Virus record (IMG/VR): IMGVR_UViG_3300037277_000027
Span: 1-52,322 of that record
DNA from: a virus
Length of the DNA: 52,322 nt
Reading direction: 5' to 3' (one strand)
Part shown: positions 43,817 through 51,109 of the stretch, piece by piece
Numbering within the stretch: the stretch's first letter is position 1
Layout of the letters: every line of letters starts with the position of its first letter
The notes under the pieces: generated by a model
The model's database searches: none
The model's input: the letters and a program-made list of their open reading frames with translations, nothing else
Told to the model about the DNA's origin: nothing
Made by a program: the position numbers and the translations under genes

Positions 43817-44694
43817 GTCTACAAAGTTTTAGTAGTGGTTTTTTAAAACCAAAAAAAGATGATAAAAAAGTTAATAGTTTTGGTGTTTCAAGTGGCGATA
43901 CATTTATATATGACTCTCCAGGAGCTTACACTTTTACACCTAGCATATCTGGCTCATACAATGTAATCGTTGTGGCTGGTGGTGGCGGTGGTGGCGGTGG
44001 TAATAACTACTGTGGCGGTGGCGGCGGTGGGCGAGGTGAAGTCAAACGTCAAATATTAGCTTTAAGTGCTGGGACTGGCTATTCGATAACTGTAGGATCT
44101 GGAGGCGCTGGCGGAACAAGCAATAGTGGTACTGGAGGGTCTAACGGCTCAGCAGGAGGAACATCATCGTTTGCAGCATTAATGTCATGTAATGGTGGCG
44201 GCGGTGGGATGAATTACAACGGCGTACAAACTCCAAACGGAGGCTCTGGCGGTGGCGGTGGCGGTGCTGACAGTGGTGTTAATAGTTCTGGAGGATCTGC
44301 GGGTCAGTATGGTGTTGGAGGCAATGGCGTTAGCGCTGGGCATGGGGTTGCAGGAGGAAATGGTCTTGATACTACGAATATAATAACCCTCGGCATGGCT
44401 GGGTATGGCGTGGGAACAGGTGGAGTTCCTGTCTCAGGATCAGGTTCTGGTGGTGGTGGTGGCGGTGGCTATGGTGGAGTTGGAGGGGCTAATTATAGTG
44501 ATGCTGGTGGTGGAGCTGGAGGCTATGGCAACACACAACTCACAATAGCTGGCGGCGGAGGCTTTGGGTACGGAGCAGGAAATACAGGAATGGGTGCTCA
44601 CGGTTCTTTTGAAGACGGCTCCGTAAACTATAAAGGCGCTAACGGTATCATCATTATTTACTTTAACAAAACAGATGGAGGTACATTCACATGA
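43813..44694 (+). CDS. Glycine-rich tail fibre/adhesin, copy 2
   Basis: 293 residues, the same layout as the preceding gene: short N-terminus with KPKKDDKK, PGAYTFTPSISGSYNVIVV, polyglycine region, and a final NGIIIIYFNKTDGGTF. The two share framework but differ in the loops between glycine runs, which would form the binding face. Translationally coupled on both sides by ATGA overlaps. A host-range pair or a heteromeric tip is possible. Confidence 0.7.
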   Translation: MSLQSFSSGFLKPKKDDKKVNSFGVSSGDTFIYDSPGAYTFTPSISGSYNVIVVAGGGGGGGGNNYCGGGGGGRGEVKRQILALSAGTGYSITVGSGGAGGTSNSGTGGSNGSAGGTSSFAALMSCNGGGGGMNYNGVQTPNGGSGGGGGGADSGVNSSGGSAGQYGVGGNGVSAGHGVAGGNGLDTTNIITLGMAGYGVGTGGVPVSGSGSGGGGGGGYGGVGGANYSDAGGGAGGYGNTQLTIAGGGGFGYGAGNTGMGAHGSFEDGSVNYKGANGIIIIYFNKTDGGTFT

Positions 44695-45056
44695 TAGTAC
44701 AAGTAGTTGAAGGTTATGTACATTGGCTAACTCAATATGTTTCTTTGGATGATGTTCCCGATATGGAGCCTTCATACAAAGAACAATTCAAAGAAGCTCC
44801 TGACAATGTACATGAGAATTGGTTTTACAATTATGATACAGGAGAGTTTTCAGCTCCACCTATCCCTACTGGATGGGCTTATGATGCAAATGGAGTTCCT
44901 TATGCTGTGGACGTTGCAATCATTGCTGCAATACAAGCACAAGAAGCAACGTTTGCAACGAATGCTAAGCAACAAAGAATAGACACCAATAAAGATATCA
45001 TCCAAGAAGCTGTTGATGCTTATACACTCCAACTAATAGAGGAGGGGCTGTTATGA
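44691..45056 (+). CDS. Fibre-associated protein (assembly or tip accessory)
   Basis: 121 residues. The N-terminal VEGYVHWLTQYVS and NWFYNYDTGEFSAPPIPTG resemble short fibre accessory proteins encoded downstream of fibre genes, and the C-terminal half is a continuous helix (IIAAIQAQEATF). ATGA overlaps link it to both neighbours. A fibre chaperone role is inferred. Confidence 0.5.
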   Translation: MIVQVVEGYVHWLTQYVSLDDVPDMEPSYKEQFKEAPDNVHENWFYNYDTGEFSAPPIPTGWAYDANGVPYAVDVAIIAAIQAQEATFATNAKQQRIDTNKDIIQEAVDAYTLQLIEEGLL

Positions 45057-45184
45057 GTACATTGGTTGAAAGCTTAAAAAGGCTTTATCTTGCAGGCAAA
45101 GTAACTATTGATAAACTTAACACTATGCTTTCACAAAACAAGATAACTCAGGAAGAATATGACTACATCATAGCGGGAGTGTGA
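45053..45184 (+). CDS. XkdX-like small protein (43 residues)
   Basis: Starts in an ATGA overlap with the previous gene; GGAGGGG lies nearby. The sequence pattern LKRLYLAGKVTIDKLNTML, then ITQEEYDYI, matches the helix-turn-helix pattern of XkdX-family proteins found after fibre genes in Bacillus phages and prophages. Their function is not known. Confidence 0.65.
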   Translation: MSTLVESLKRLYLAGKVTIDKLNTMLSQNKITQEEYDYIIAGV

Positions 45185-45190
45185 TAACTT

Positions 45191-45346
45191 ATGAAAATAA
45201 GAGAGCGTGATGTTTATGGTGAGCTTTGCAAAGATTGTGTGGACACAGAAGCTAGAATCTTTGCAGAAAAAGTTAGGGCAGGAGAGCTAAAGATTGCAGA
45301 TGTTCCTGACGAATTTAGAGAACAAGTCAGTATATTATTAATATAA
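45191..45346 (+). CDS. Small hypothetical protein (51 residues)
   Basis: ATG 45191, seven bases after the previous stop. The 51 residues are helical and charged, with CKDC near the start and IADVPDEFREQVSILLI at the end. No close Shine-Dalgarno (GCGGGAG, then TGATAACTT), but the short gap would permit coupling. The terminator follows by one base, so this looks like the last gene of the fibre unit. Confidence 0.5.
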   Translation: MKIRERDVYGELCKDCVDTEARIFAEKVRAGELKIADVPDEFREQVSILLI

Positions 45347-45347
45347 A

Positions 45348-45369
45348 AGGAGCCGAAAGGCTCTTTTTA
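45348..45369 (+). terminator. Terminator at the end of the fibre unit
   Basis: GAGCC-GAAA-GGCTC with flanking A's and a TTTTT tail, a compact rho-independent terminator between fibre genes and the deaminase gene. Confidence 0.85.
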
Positions 45370-45383
45370 CTAGGAGGGTAACG

Positions 45384-45830
45384 ATGGAGCAAAGACCGTC
45401 ATGGAGTGAGTACTTTATGAACATAGCAGACTTAACAAAGACTCGCTCAACTTGCATTAGAAGACAAATTGGAGCCGTAGCTGTAGTGGACAAAAGAATT
45501 ATAACTACTGGCTATAATGGAGCGCCAAAAGGCTGCGCACACTGTTTAGATTTAGGATGTTTGAGAAATGAATTAGGCATACCATCAGGAGAACGACAAG
45601 AGATATGTAGGGCTGTTCATGCTGAGCAGAATGTTGTAGCTCAAGCAGCTTCTAATGGTCAAAGTCTTAAAGGTGCTACTTTGTATGTTACAGAAAAGCC
45701 TTGCATGATTTGTGCTAAGATTATTATAAACTCTGGCATAAATACTGTGATTTATAAAGGAAACTACCCAGACACCCTGTCTTTAGACATAATGCAAGAA
45801 GCTGGATTGCAATTGTTTAAAGTGGACTGA
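45384..45830 (+). CDS. Deoxycytidylate (dCMP) deaminase
   Basis: 148 residues. The zinc ligands His79, Cys107 and Cys110 and catalytic Glu81 are present (AVHAEQN and EKPCMIC). The extra cysteines C51, C54 and C59 match the second metal site of phage dCMP deaminases. It would make dUMP for dTTP synthesis. TTGYNGAPKG is the usual substrate loop. It is a nucleotide-metabolism gene between fibre and lysis genes, an unusual place, and has its own ribosome binding site (GGAGGG). Confidence 0.88.
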   Translation: MEQRPSWSEYFMNIADLTKTRSTCIRRQIGAVAVVDKRIITTGYNGAPKGCAHCLDLGCLRNELGIPSGERQEICRAVHAEQNVVAQAASNGQSLKGATLYVTEKPCMICAKIIINSGINTVIYKGNYPDTLSLDIMQEAGLQLFKVD

Positions 45831-45836
45831 TATAAT
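45807..45836 (+). promoter_or_regulatory. Putative promoter for the lysis genes
   Basis: TTGCAA (45807-45812), an 18-base spacer and TATAAT (45831-45836), 21 bases before the start at 45858. It overlaps the end of the deaminase gene. A perfect -10 and a fair -35 suggest host sigma-A use. Confidence 0.5.
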
Positions 45837-45857
45837 AATTGAGGAGGGTGATGTTTT

Positions 45858-46235
45858 ATGAATCCAGAAGCTGTCATAACAAGTAAGGATGTATTAAACT
45901 TCTTTGCTAATACTACTCTTGACAGGATAGTTCTCTTCATATTTTTTACTCTCATCGTCCTCATTCTTCTGAATGGGCGTAAGGACAGAAAAGAGTTCTC
46001 CAACAGCTGTAAGGGTCTTGAGGTTAGTGTAGGTAAGCTCTCCACAAGCATTACAAAAAGTCTAACTACTGACGAGGAGAAAGACAAGAAGTACATGCAA
46101 GAGTTTAAGAACTTGAATGTTACCCTGTCTAAACTGGACTCATCGATAAACCAGCTTAGAACTTCAATCGCAGGATTGCACAATTACTGCATGGGTAGGA
46201 ACGGATTCCCAACACACCGGGAGGGGGACGAGTAA
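45858..46235 (+). CDS. Single-span membrane protein of the lysis cluster
   Basis: 125 residues: a hydrophobic span at about residues 22-38 (RIVLFIFFTLIVLILL) followed by a basic stop and a long helical C-terminus with coiled-coil heptads (FKNLNVTLSKLDSSINQL). BhlA-like small holins and holin-associated proteins have this form. It is the first gene after the lysis promoter. An accessory lysis or antiholin role is plausible. Confidence 0.55.
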   Translation: MNPEAVITSKDVLNFFANTTLDRIVLFIFFTLIVLILLNGRKDRKEFSNSCKGLEVSVGKLSTSITKSLTTDEEKDKKYMQEFKNLNVTLSKLDSSINQLRTSIAGLHNYCMGRNGFPTHREGDE

Positions 46236-46236
46236 G

Positions 46237-46551
46237 ATGTTCAAAGTATCCTCGATTGTTTCAAGCGTGGCAATGTTTTTATACATTTTATTCTGTATCT
46301 TTGCCGTTGAAGGTTCATGTATCTTTCTCGTGCTAGTTACTATGCCGTTAATCGGCATGGTAACTTTTGCTATAATCGCAACATTTCATCATATATTTTG
46401 TAGAGAAGATCACCGGCGAATAGAACATTGTCAAAATTCAATACAACAATGTGTTATTAAGATTCGAATGGTCAAATCTCTTACCACAACGAAGAGTGAG
46501 ACTCACGTAATAGATTCGAATTATCAAATCCAAACAAAACCAGGAGGTTGA
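46237..46551 (+). CDS. Two-span membrane protein, putative holin or antiholin
   Basis: 104 residues with two hydrophobic spans (VAMFLYILFCIFAVEG and IFLVLVTMPLIGMVTFAIIA) and a polar C-terminus. Starts two bases after the previous stop with GAGGGGG upstream and runs up to the endolysin start, so is co-translated with it. Size and topology fit a class II holin, but the LLH-type gene after the endolysin is a competing candidate. Confidence 0.5.
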   Translation: MFKVSSIVSSVAMFLYILFCIFAVEGSCIFLVLVTMPLIGMVTFAIIATFHHIFCREDHRRIEHCQNSIQQCVIKIRMVKSLTTTKSETHVIDSNYQIQTKPGG

Positions 46552-46556
46552 TTAAC

Positions 46557-47351
46557 ATGCTAAAGATTTTATTGGACCCAGGACATGGTGGTAGCGAAAC
46601 GGGCGCTGTGTTCAATGATTACACAGAGAAAGACTTGAATTTGCAATTAGCTTTACTACTAAGACCAGAGCTAGAACGATGCGGAATCACTGTAGCAATG
46701 ACCCGCGACGCAGACATTGCTGTCTCTCTTTATGATAGAGGCATGATGGCTAAGAGTTTGGCGTGCAACGCACTTATATCCATTCACTTCAATGCAGACG
46801 ATGAAGAATCTTCTGGACCAGAAATATGGTATTCGTTCTTGCCCCAAGTATCAGAATCTTCAAGGTGGATAGCTGAATGTATATTCAATGAGACCATCAA
46901 ACTCGGTGGAGTTTCTTCCCGCGGTGTAAAGACTTACGAGAGCACTACTTATTCTGGACACAATTATTACGGAGTGCTAAGAAATGCAGAGCCAATAGCA
47001 GGAGTCATATGTGAAGGTTTGTTCTTAGACAATGCTAGCGATGTGGAGAGACTTAAAGAGCCAGACTTCTTGAAGAACTTAGCTATAGCTTACGCTAAAG
47101 GCATATGTTCTGCTTACGGCATAACTTATGTTCCAGATCACGATGTAAAAGAAGCAAGTATTCTTAAGCCAGTATTTCCTTTTAAAGATTGGGACACTAT
47201 CTCTGAATATGCTCAAGAGTCTGTAAGAAAACTTAAAGATTTAGGCGTGTTCGTTGGAGACAAGGAAGGTAACTTCAACCCTAAGAACCCAATCACAAGG
47301 GAAGACTTAGCTACAGTTTTAGTAAAAATCTTAAACCTAGGAGGTAAATAA
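46557..47351 (+). CDS. Endolysin: N-acetylmuramoyl-L-alanine amidase (Amidase_3) with SLH domain
   Basis: 264 residues from ATG 46557 with GGAGGT eight bases before. The catalytic domain (residues 1-185) has His10 in LDPGHGG, Glu24 in YTEKDLN, His77 in SIHFNAD and Glu153 in VICEG, the complete zinc and catalytic set of Amidase_3. Residues about 205-262 are one S-layer homology domain (FKDWDTISEYAQESV, LGVFVGDKEGNFNPKNPITRED). SLH domains bind pyruvylated wall polymers, so this endolysin targets hosts with that anchoring system. No signal peptide: release depends on the holin. Confidence 0.9.
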   Translation: MLKILLDPGHGGSETGAVFNDYTEKDLNLQLALLLRPELERCGITVAMTRDADIAVSLYDRGMMAKSLACNALISIHFNADDEESSGPEIWYSFLPQVSESSRWIAECIFNETIKLGGVSSRGVKTYESTTYSGHNYYGVLRNAEPIAGVICEGLFLDNASDVERLKEPDFLKNLAIAYAKGICSAYGITYVPDHDVKEASILKPVFPFKDWDTISEYAQESVRKLKDLGVFVGDKEGNFNPKNPITREDLATVLVKILNLGGK

Positions 47352-47353
47352 TC

Positions 47354-47938
47354 ATGAAAGATGTTCTTAATCAAGTTTTACCAGTCTTTATGCAAGCTAT
47401 AGTCTCAATACTTGGAATATTGATTTCTATAATTGCGACGAAAGCCATGAGTTATCTGACAGCAAAGAAAGCAGAAGTTGTTGGAAAAATAGGGGCTGAC
47501 CAGTACAATCTTAGCGTGTCTGTTGCTGAGTCTATCTTTTACGGAATTGAACAGCAAATGAAGACTGCATCAGGGACAGCGAAGAAAGACGAATTCAATA
47601 AACGTATTATGGCTAAGATACCAGGAATAACTAGTGATGATATTGACCATTTAAGAGAAGCTATCGTTGGAAAAGCTAAAGGATTAACTAAAATTATTAC
47701 TGAACAAGTCCCCGTTCAAACTGTACAGCCTTGGCCTATACCTACAAGCCCGGGAACACCTTGGAACAATCCAATTATTTATGGGAATTCAGTGACACAT
47801 CCTATAGCAAGTACTAATTCTACATCGACCACAACTACCACAACGGCCAATGAAGGGGTCGTATCTATAGATGCTAACTCTGGTGTTGTAACTTACGCAG
47901 ACGAAATCCCTCCAGAGAATGCGAACAAAGACGTTTAA
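47354..47938 (+). CDS. Holin, LLH-type (Phage_holin_6_1-like)
   Basis: 194 residues. One membrane span (VFMQAIVSILGILISIIA) is followed by KAMSYLTAKKAEVVGKIGADQYN and helical SVAESIFYGIEQQ, the pattern of LL-H type phage holins. The C-terminal 80 residues are proline and threonine-rich and longer than usual. It begins two bases after the endolysin stop. It probably forms the lethal membrane lesion. Confidence 0.7.
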   Translation: MKDVLNQVLPVFMQAIVSILGILISIIATKAMSYLTAKKAEVVGKIGADQYNLSVSVAESIFYGIEQQMKTASGTAKKDEFNKRIMAKIPGITSDDIDHLREAIVGKAKGLTKIITEQVPVQTVQPWPIPTSPGTPWNNPIIYGNSVTHPIASTNSTSTTTTTTANEGVVSIDANSGVVTYADEIPPENANKDV

Positions 47939-47946
47939 AGACAAAA

Positions 47947-47973
47947 CAAAAAGAGCCCTAGTCGGGCTCTTTT
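47947..47973. terminator. Bidirectional terminator between convergent units
   Basis: AAAAGAGCCC and GGGCTCTTTT pair around TAGTC, with T runs in both directions. It ends the lysis unit from the left and the minus-strand helicase unit from the right. The stop codon of the 47958 gene lies inside the stem. Confidence 0.85.
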
Positions 47974-48164
47974 ATTATTACTCCGTTAGTGTCAACAATG
48001 ATGAACTTAATTACATGGCATTTCACAACAAATTCCAAACAACATTCTTTACAAAAAAATCTTTTGCTCGCACTTCCACCCAAAAAACCAATAGTATCTT
48101 TCCTGTTGCAGTCGGGACATAGCATTCTGAATTTAACTTTAAGTCTATCCTTTGTTGCTGCCAT
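47958..48164 (-). CDS. Small zinc-ribbon protein
   Basis: 68 residues with AAGGAGGATG before the ATG at 48164. Two CxxC pairs (CPDC and CKECC) about 20 residues apart, and beta strands after them (FIIVDTNGVIIKE), form a zinc ribbon like that of transcription or translation factors. It follows the helicase gene by 15 bases and its ribosome binding site overlaps the end of that gene. Function unknown. Confidence 0.7.
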   Translation of the reverse strand: MAATKDRLKVKFRMLCPDCNRKDTIGFLGGSASKRFFCKECCLEFVVKCHVIKFIIVDTNGVIIKEPD

Positions 48165-48179
48165 TAATAATCATCCTCC

Positions 48180-50051
48180 TTAAGAAGAAAATCCGTTCAA
48201 CATATCTAGTTGTGCACTCATCTGGTCAATACTTTTATTTAGCGTTACTGTTGTCTTGCTTTGCCTTTTTAAAGCATTGCTGTCTGTACAATGTACTCTG
48301 CTTTTGCCGAACTCGTCTCTTGCGTTGTAATAACGATTAAGAGCTTGTTTATGAAAGAACTTAGCATTAATGTCCATAATGTCTATAACTTTAGTAACCT
48401 TTTTACCGTGAGACTCTTTCATGAAGTCTGGAATATATCCAAGCAAATCTCCGTAGTCACAGTTTCTAGCACCTCTACCTATTCTTTGAATAAGTGTTAT
48501 ATCACTGTTCCCTGCACCACCAAGAACAACTCCTGAGATTATAGGGATATTTACTCCTGCATCAAAAATAGTTGAGCCTATCATTATTTTAAACTCACCT
48601 TTTCTAAATTCGGTAATTGCACTTTGTCTCATTTTGTCAGGAGTGTCTCCCCAGATAAACCGGATGTCGCCAAGAGGTATTCCGTTGTCTACAAACATTT
48701 CTCGTAGTCTGTGCCCATGATCTATGTGTTGTATGAGTACAAGAACGTGTCTACCTTCATTTAAAAGTTCAATGGTGGGAGTTACTATCATTGTTTGATT
48801 ACGTTCTTCATTCTCGGTTATACAAGCTTTGTACATCTCTTGATAATTAAGATCAGCATCAAAATCATTATAAAGTCGTTGATTATAAGTTTTGTAAAGA
48901 ATTTCTAATTCGCAAAGCCTACCTTTTTCAATTTGTTCCTCAGCAGTTGTCGTAAAAAGTATTGGTCCACTTCCTGCCATTAATTTTATAGTTGCTCCAT
49001 CTGTTCTTCTTGGAGTTGCAGAAAGGAATATCCTATAAGGAGCTTTACATTCGTTGAGTACTTCATCCCAAGTTTCAGTTCCAACTGCTTGTGATTCATC
49101 AACCATTAAAAGTTTACACGTATTTCGGAGCCAATCAAGCAAAAACGGCTTAGTTTTCTCATCTTTTAGCCTTGCTGAGAGCGATTGTATCGTAGCGACC
49201 ACTACAGGGGTGTCTAGAGGCAAGATGTTTTCCGAAGGTAACTTTACATTACCGAACCATCCATCTTTGATTGTAGAGCATCCTGTGAGACCAATTATTC
49301 CAGACTCAAATTCTTTTTTTGCATCATCAAGTAAAGTTTTCTTATTCGCAACAAAAAGAGCAGGAACTCCATGAGCAGCTACTAATCTCTTAGCAAGAAT
49401 TGCTGTTTTGCCAAATCCTGTAGGTGCTTTACAGATTCCTCTTTTTCCTGAGACACATTTTAAAACTGCTTCAACTTGATCTGGATCTGGAATAAGTCCA
49501 TCATCAACGACCCAACTAAATTGAGGTTTTGGATTTGTGTCATACATTTCCATAACTTTGAATTCGATGCCTTTTTGAATAAGAACAGATTTTACTTCAC
49601 TAAGTAAGCCTGTGGGAAATGAACCATCAAATTTATGATATAAATTTATGTACCCATCCCACTTACCTGATTTATATTTTGCTGAATGCAAGGCCCCTTT
49701 GAAAAAATATCGGGTGACTGCTTCAATTTCTTTATAAGGTAATTCTTGTGAACCTTTCTTTAAAAAAGATGTAATAACTCCACACCTTATGTTTGCTGGT
49801 AAGAAACCTGTATCTGTTGGAGCTGTTACTCTGGCTCTCCATTCTTTGAAGGACTTATCTATGTATAACAATTTTTTGACTGGAATTAAAGCGATGTTTA
49901 TCCAGTCAACTTTGTCTTCATGACAATACCAAGAACCTTGCCTATAAAAAACATCCGACCCTGCAAATATTTGCATTAGTTCGGAGTTTTCATCAGAATT
50001 ATCAGGTTTTATTTCGATGTGCTTAAAATCAGTGTAACTTACGCTGATCAC
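48180..50051 (-). CDS. Superfamily 2 DNA helicase, UvsW-like
   Basis: About 623 residues. Motif I APTGFGKT (about residue 209), motif II DESQ (about 317), motif III LSATPRR (about 343) and motif VI QRIGRGAR (about 520) are all present. The N-terminal KYKSGKWDGYINLYHK, then PTGLL, resembles the substrate-binding domain of T4 UvsW. It probably remodels branched DNA in replication and recombination. I prefer a GTG at 50051 because AAGGAT lies just upstream; a GTG at 50066 has no ribosome binding site. The gene overlaps the upstream reading frame by about 20 bases. Confidence 0.82.
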   Translation of the reverse strand: MISVSYTDFKHIEIKPDNSDENSELMQIFAGSDVFYRQGSWYCHEDKVDWINIALIPVKKLLYIDKSFKEWRARVTAPTDTGFLPANIRCGVITSFLKKGSQELPYKEIEAVTRYFFKGALHSAKYKSGKWDGYINLYHKFDGSFPTGLLSEVKSVLIQKGIEFKVMEMYDTNPKPQFSWVVDDGLIPDPDQVEAVLKCVSGKRGICKAPTGFGKTAILAKRLVAAHGVPALFVANKKTLLDDAKKEFESGIIGLTGCSTIKDGWFGNVKLPSENILPLDTPVVVATIQSLSARLKDEKTKPFLLDWLRNTCKLLMVDESQAVGTETWDEVLNECKAPYRIFLSATPRRTDGATIKLMAGSGPILFTTTAEEQIEKGRLCELEILYKTYNQRLYNDFDADLNYQEMYKACITENEERNQTMIVTPTIELLNEGRHVLVLIQHIDHGHRLREMFVDNGIPLGDIRFIWGDTPDKMRQSAITEFRKGEFKIMIGSTIFDAGVNIPIISGVVLGGAGNSDITLIQRIGRGARNCDYGDLLGYIPDFMKESHGKKVTKVIDIMDINAKFFHKQALNRYYNARDEFGKSRVHCTDSNALKRQSKTTVTLNKSIDQMSAQLDMLNGFSS

Positions 50052-50196
50052 TAGTATCCTTACCACCCTTCTCTATTTTCTCGCCATTGATTAAGGATTC
50101 ACCGATCTGCTTTAGAACATGACCTGCGGCATTAATTGTTGCAGTTATAACTATCTCTAAAAGTTCTGCTTTAAATTGTTTGCTCAATCTCGCCAT
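50029..50196 (-). CDS. Small hypothetical protein (55 residues)
   Basis: ATG 50196 has GGAGGT eight bases before it, while the upstream ATG at 50214 has none. The product is helical and mildly hydrophobic (LLEIVITATINAAGHVL), with a charged C-terminus. It precedes and overlaps the helicase gene, so it probably serves the same unit. No family recognised. Confidence 0.55.
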   Translation of the reverse strand: MARLSKQFKAELLEIVITATINAAGHVLKQIGESLINGEKIEKGGKDTSDQRKLH

Positions 50197-50229
50197 TGTA
50201 TATGACCTCCGCATCTTCTATATATATCT

Positions 50230-50257
50230 ATTGTACACTATATATATAAAAAGTCAA
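50230..50257 (-). promoter_or_regulatory. Promoter of the helicase unit
   Basis: On the minus strand TTGACT (50252-50257) and TACAAT (50230-50235) are 16 bases apart, 34 bases before the start at 50196. This is a strong host-type promoter and fits early expression. Confidence 0.7.
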
Positions 50258-50297
50258 GTTTAAATATAGAAGAGGGGAAACCCCTCTATATTTAAAC
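50258..50297 (-). terminator. Hairpin ending the 50292-51904 unit
   Basis: GTTTAAATATAGA with an AGAGGGG end pairs with CCCCTCT and ATATTTAAAC through a 17-base stem with a three-base bulge. It lies at the stop of the upstream gene and right before the helicase promoter, so it separates two units. Confidence 0.7.
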
Positions 50298-50510
50298 GTT
50301 GTCAATGTTTCTAAAATCTATGTCCGATTCCTCTTGCAAATCGTTTTCTTCTGCGACAGTGTGTAATTTCTCATAAACATTTGATGCAGTCCGTTCAAGA
50401 CCTTTCCAAACTACTAAGTAGAACAATGCCTTCATAGCCTTTTCAAGCATTTTGTGACACTCTCTTTTGATTACTTCTTTAAGACTGTCAGGTATCTTCA
50501 ACCTGTTCAC
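50292..50510 (-). CDS. Small hypothetical helical protein
   Basis: 72 residues from a GTG at 50510 that overlaps the previous stop (GTGA); a TTG at 50501 with better spacing to AGGAAG is an alternative. An amphipathic helix (SLKEVIKRECHKMLEKAM) with LFYLVVWKG is followed by an acidic end. No motif recognised. Coupled to the upstream gene. Confidence 0.5.
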   Translation of the reverse strand: MNRLKIPDSLKEVIKRECHKMLEKAMKALFYLVVWKGLERTASNVYEKLHTVAEENDLQEESDIDFRNIDNV

Positions 50511-51109
50511 TTCCTTTCTCTCGTTGACACGAATAAAGATTCCATAGCGCCTTTGATGCAAGCTAAAATCATTTGATACATAAATATTTTTGCTCTTGCT
50601 TGTCCTTTGGTGAGCTTTTTCTTCTTTACTTTTTTACCTTCTCTTTTTGCTAAGTCGCATTCATCGATAGATTGAAGCATAGTCCAATTCGTGACATTCG
50701 CCTTACTTCTATTAGTAACTCTAGCTTTAGCTCTTTCGTCGAGTTTCTTAAATAGAGCTGATGTTGACTCACATGCTTTCTGGTCTAATGTTTCTACTTT
50801 AGTCATGTATGGACTTGTTGGATATGATTGATAAGGTTTGTACGTATTTGATGTATTGTACGTACTTGATGAAGAGCTTGTTGTCGTTGAAGTTGTTGTT
50901 TTTGATGGGATAGATGCTTGTTTCAATCCTTCTCCTGTTACTCCTTGACGTTCCATCGATACGAATACTCTGGCTTCTTCAATCTTCTTTATAGTTTCCG
51001 TGTTATCAATTATCTGCCCTTTAACTTCTTCGAGAGGAATATCTTCGTCCATTTCAGCAAAAGCTCCAGCTCTTATGCTGTCTAGTAAATTATCTGTAAC
51101 TACTGTCAT
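50507..51109 (-). CDS. Hypothetical protein with Ser/Thr-rich linker
   Basis: 200 residues. An acidic N-terminal domain (LLDSIRAGAFAEMDEDIPLEE) is joined by a Ser/Thr/Tyr linker (about residues 68-100) to a basic helical C-terminal domain (KKVKKKKLTKGQARAKIF). Starts just after the 51110 gene, AGGGAAAT upstream. The basic part could bind nucleic acid; there is no family match. Confidence 0.6.
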   Translation of the reverse strand: MTVVTDNLLDSIRAGAFAEMDEDIPLEEVKGQIIDNTETIKKIEEARVFVSMERQGVTGEGLKQASIPSKTTTSTTTSSSSSTYNTSNTYKPYQSYPTSPYMTKVETLDQKACESTSALFKKLDERAKARVTNRSKANVTNWTMLQSIDECDLAKREGKKVKKKKLTKGQARAKIFMYQMILACIKGAMESLFVSTRERK

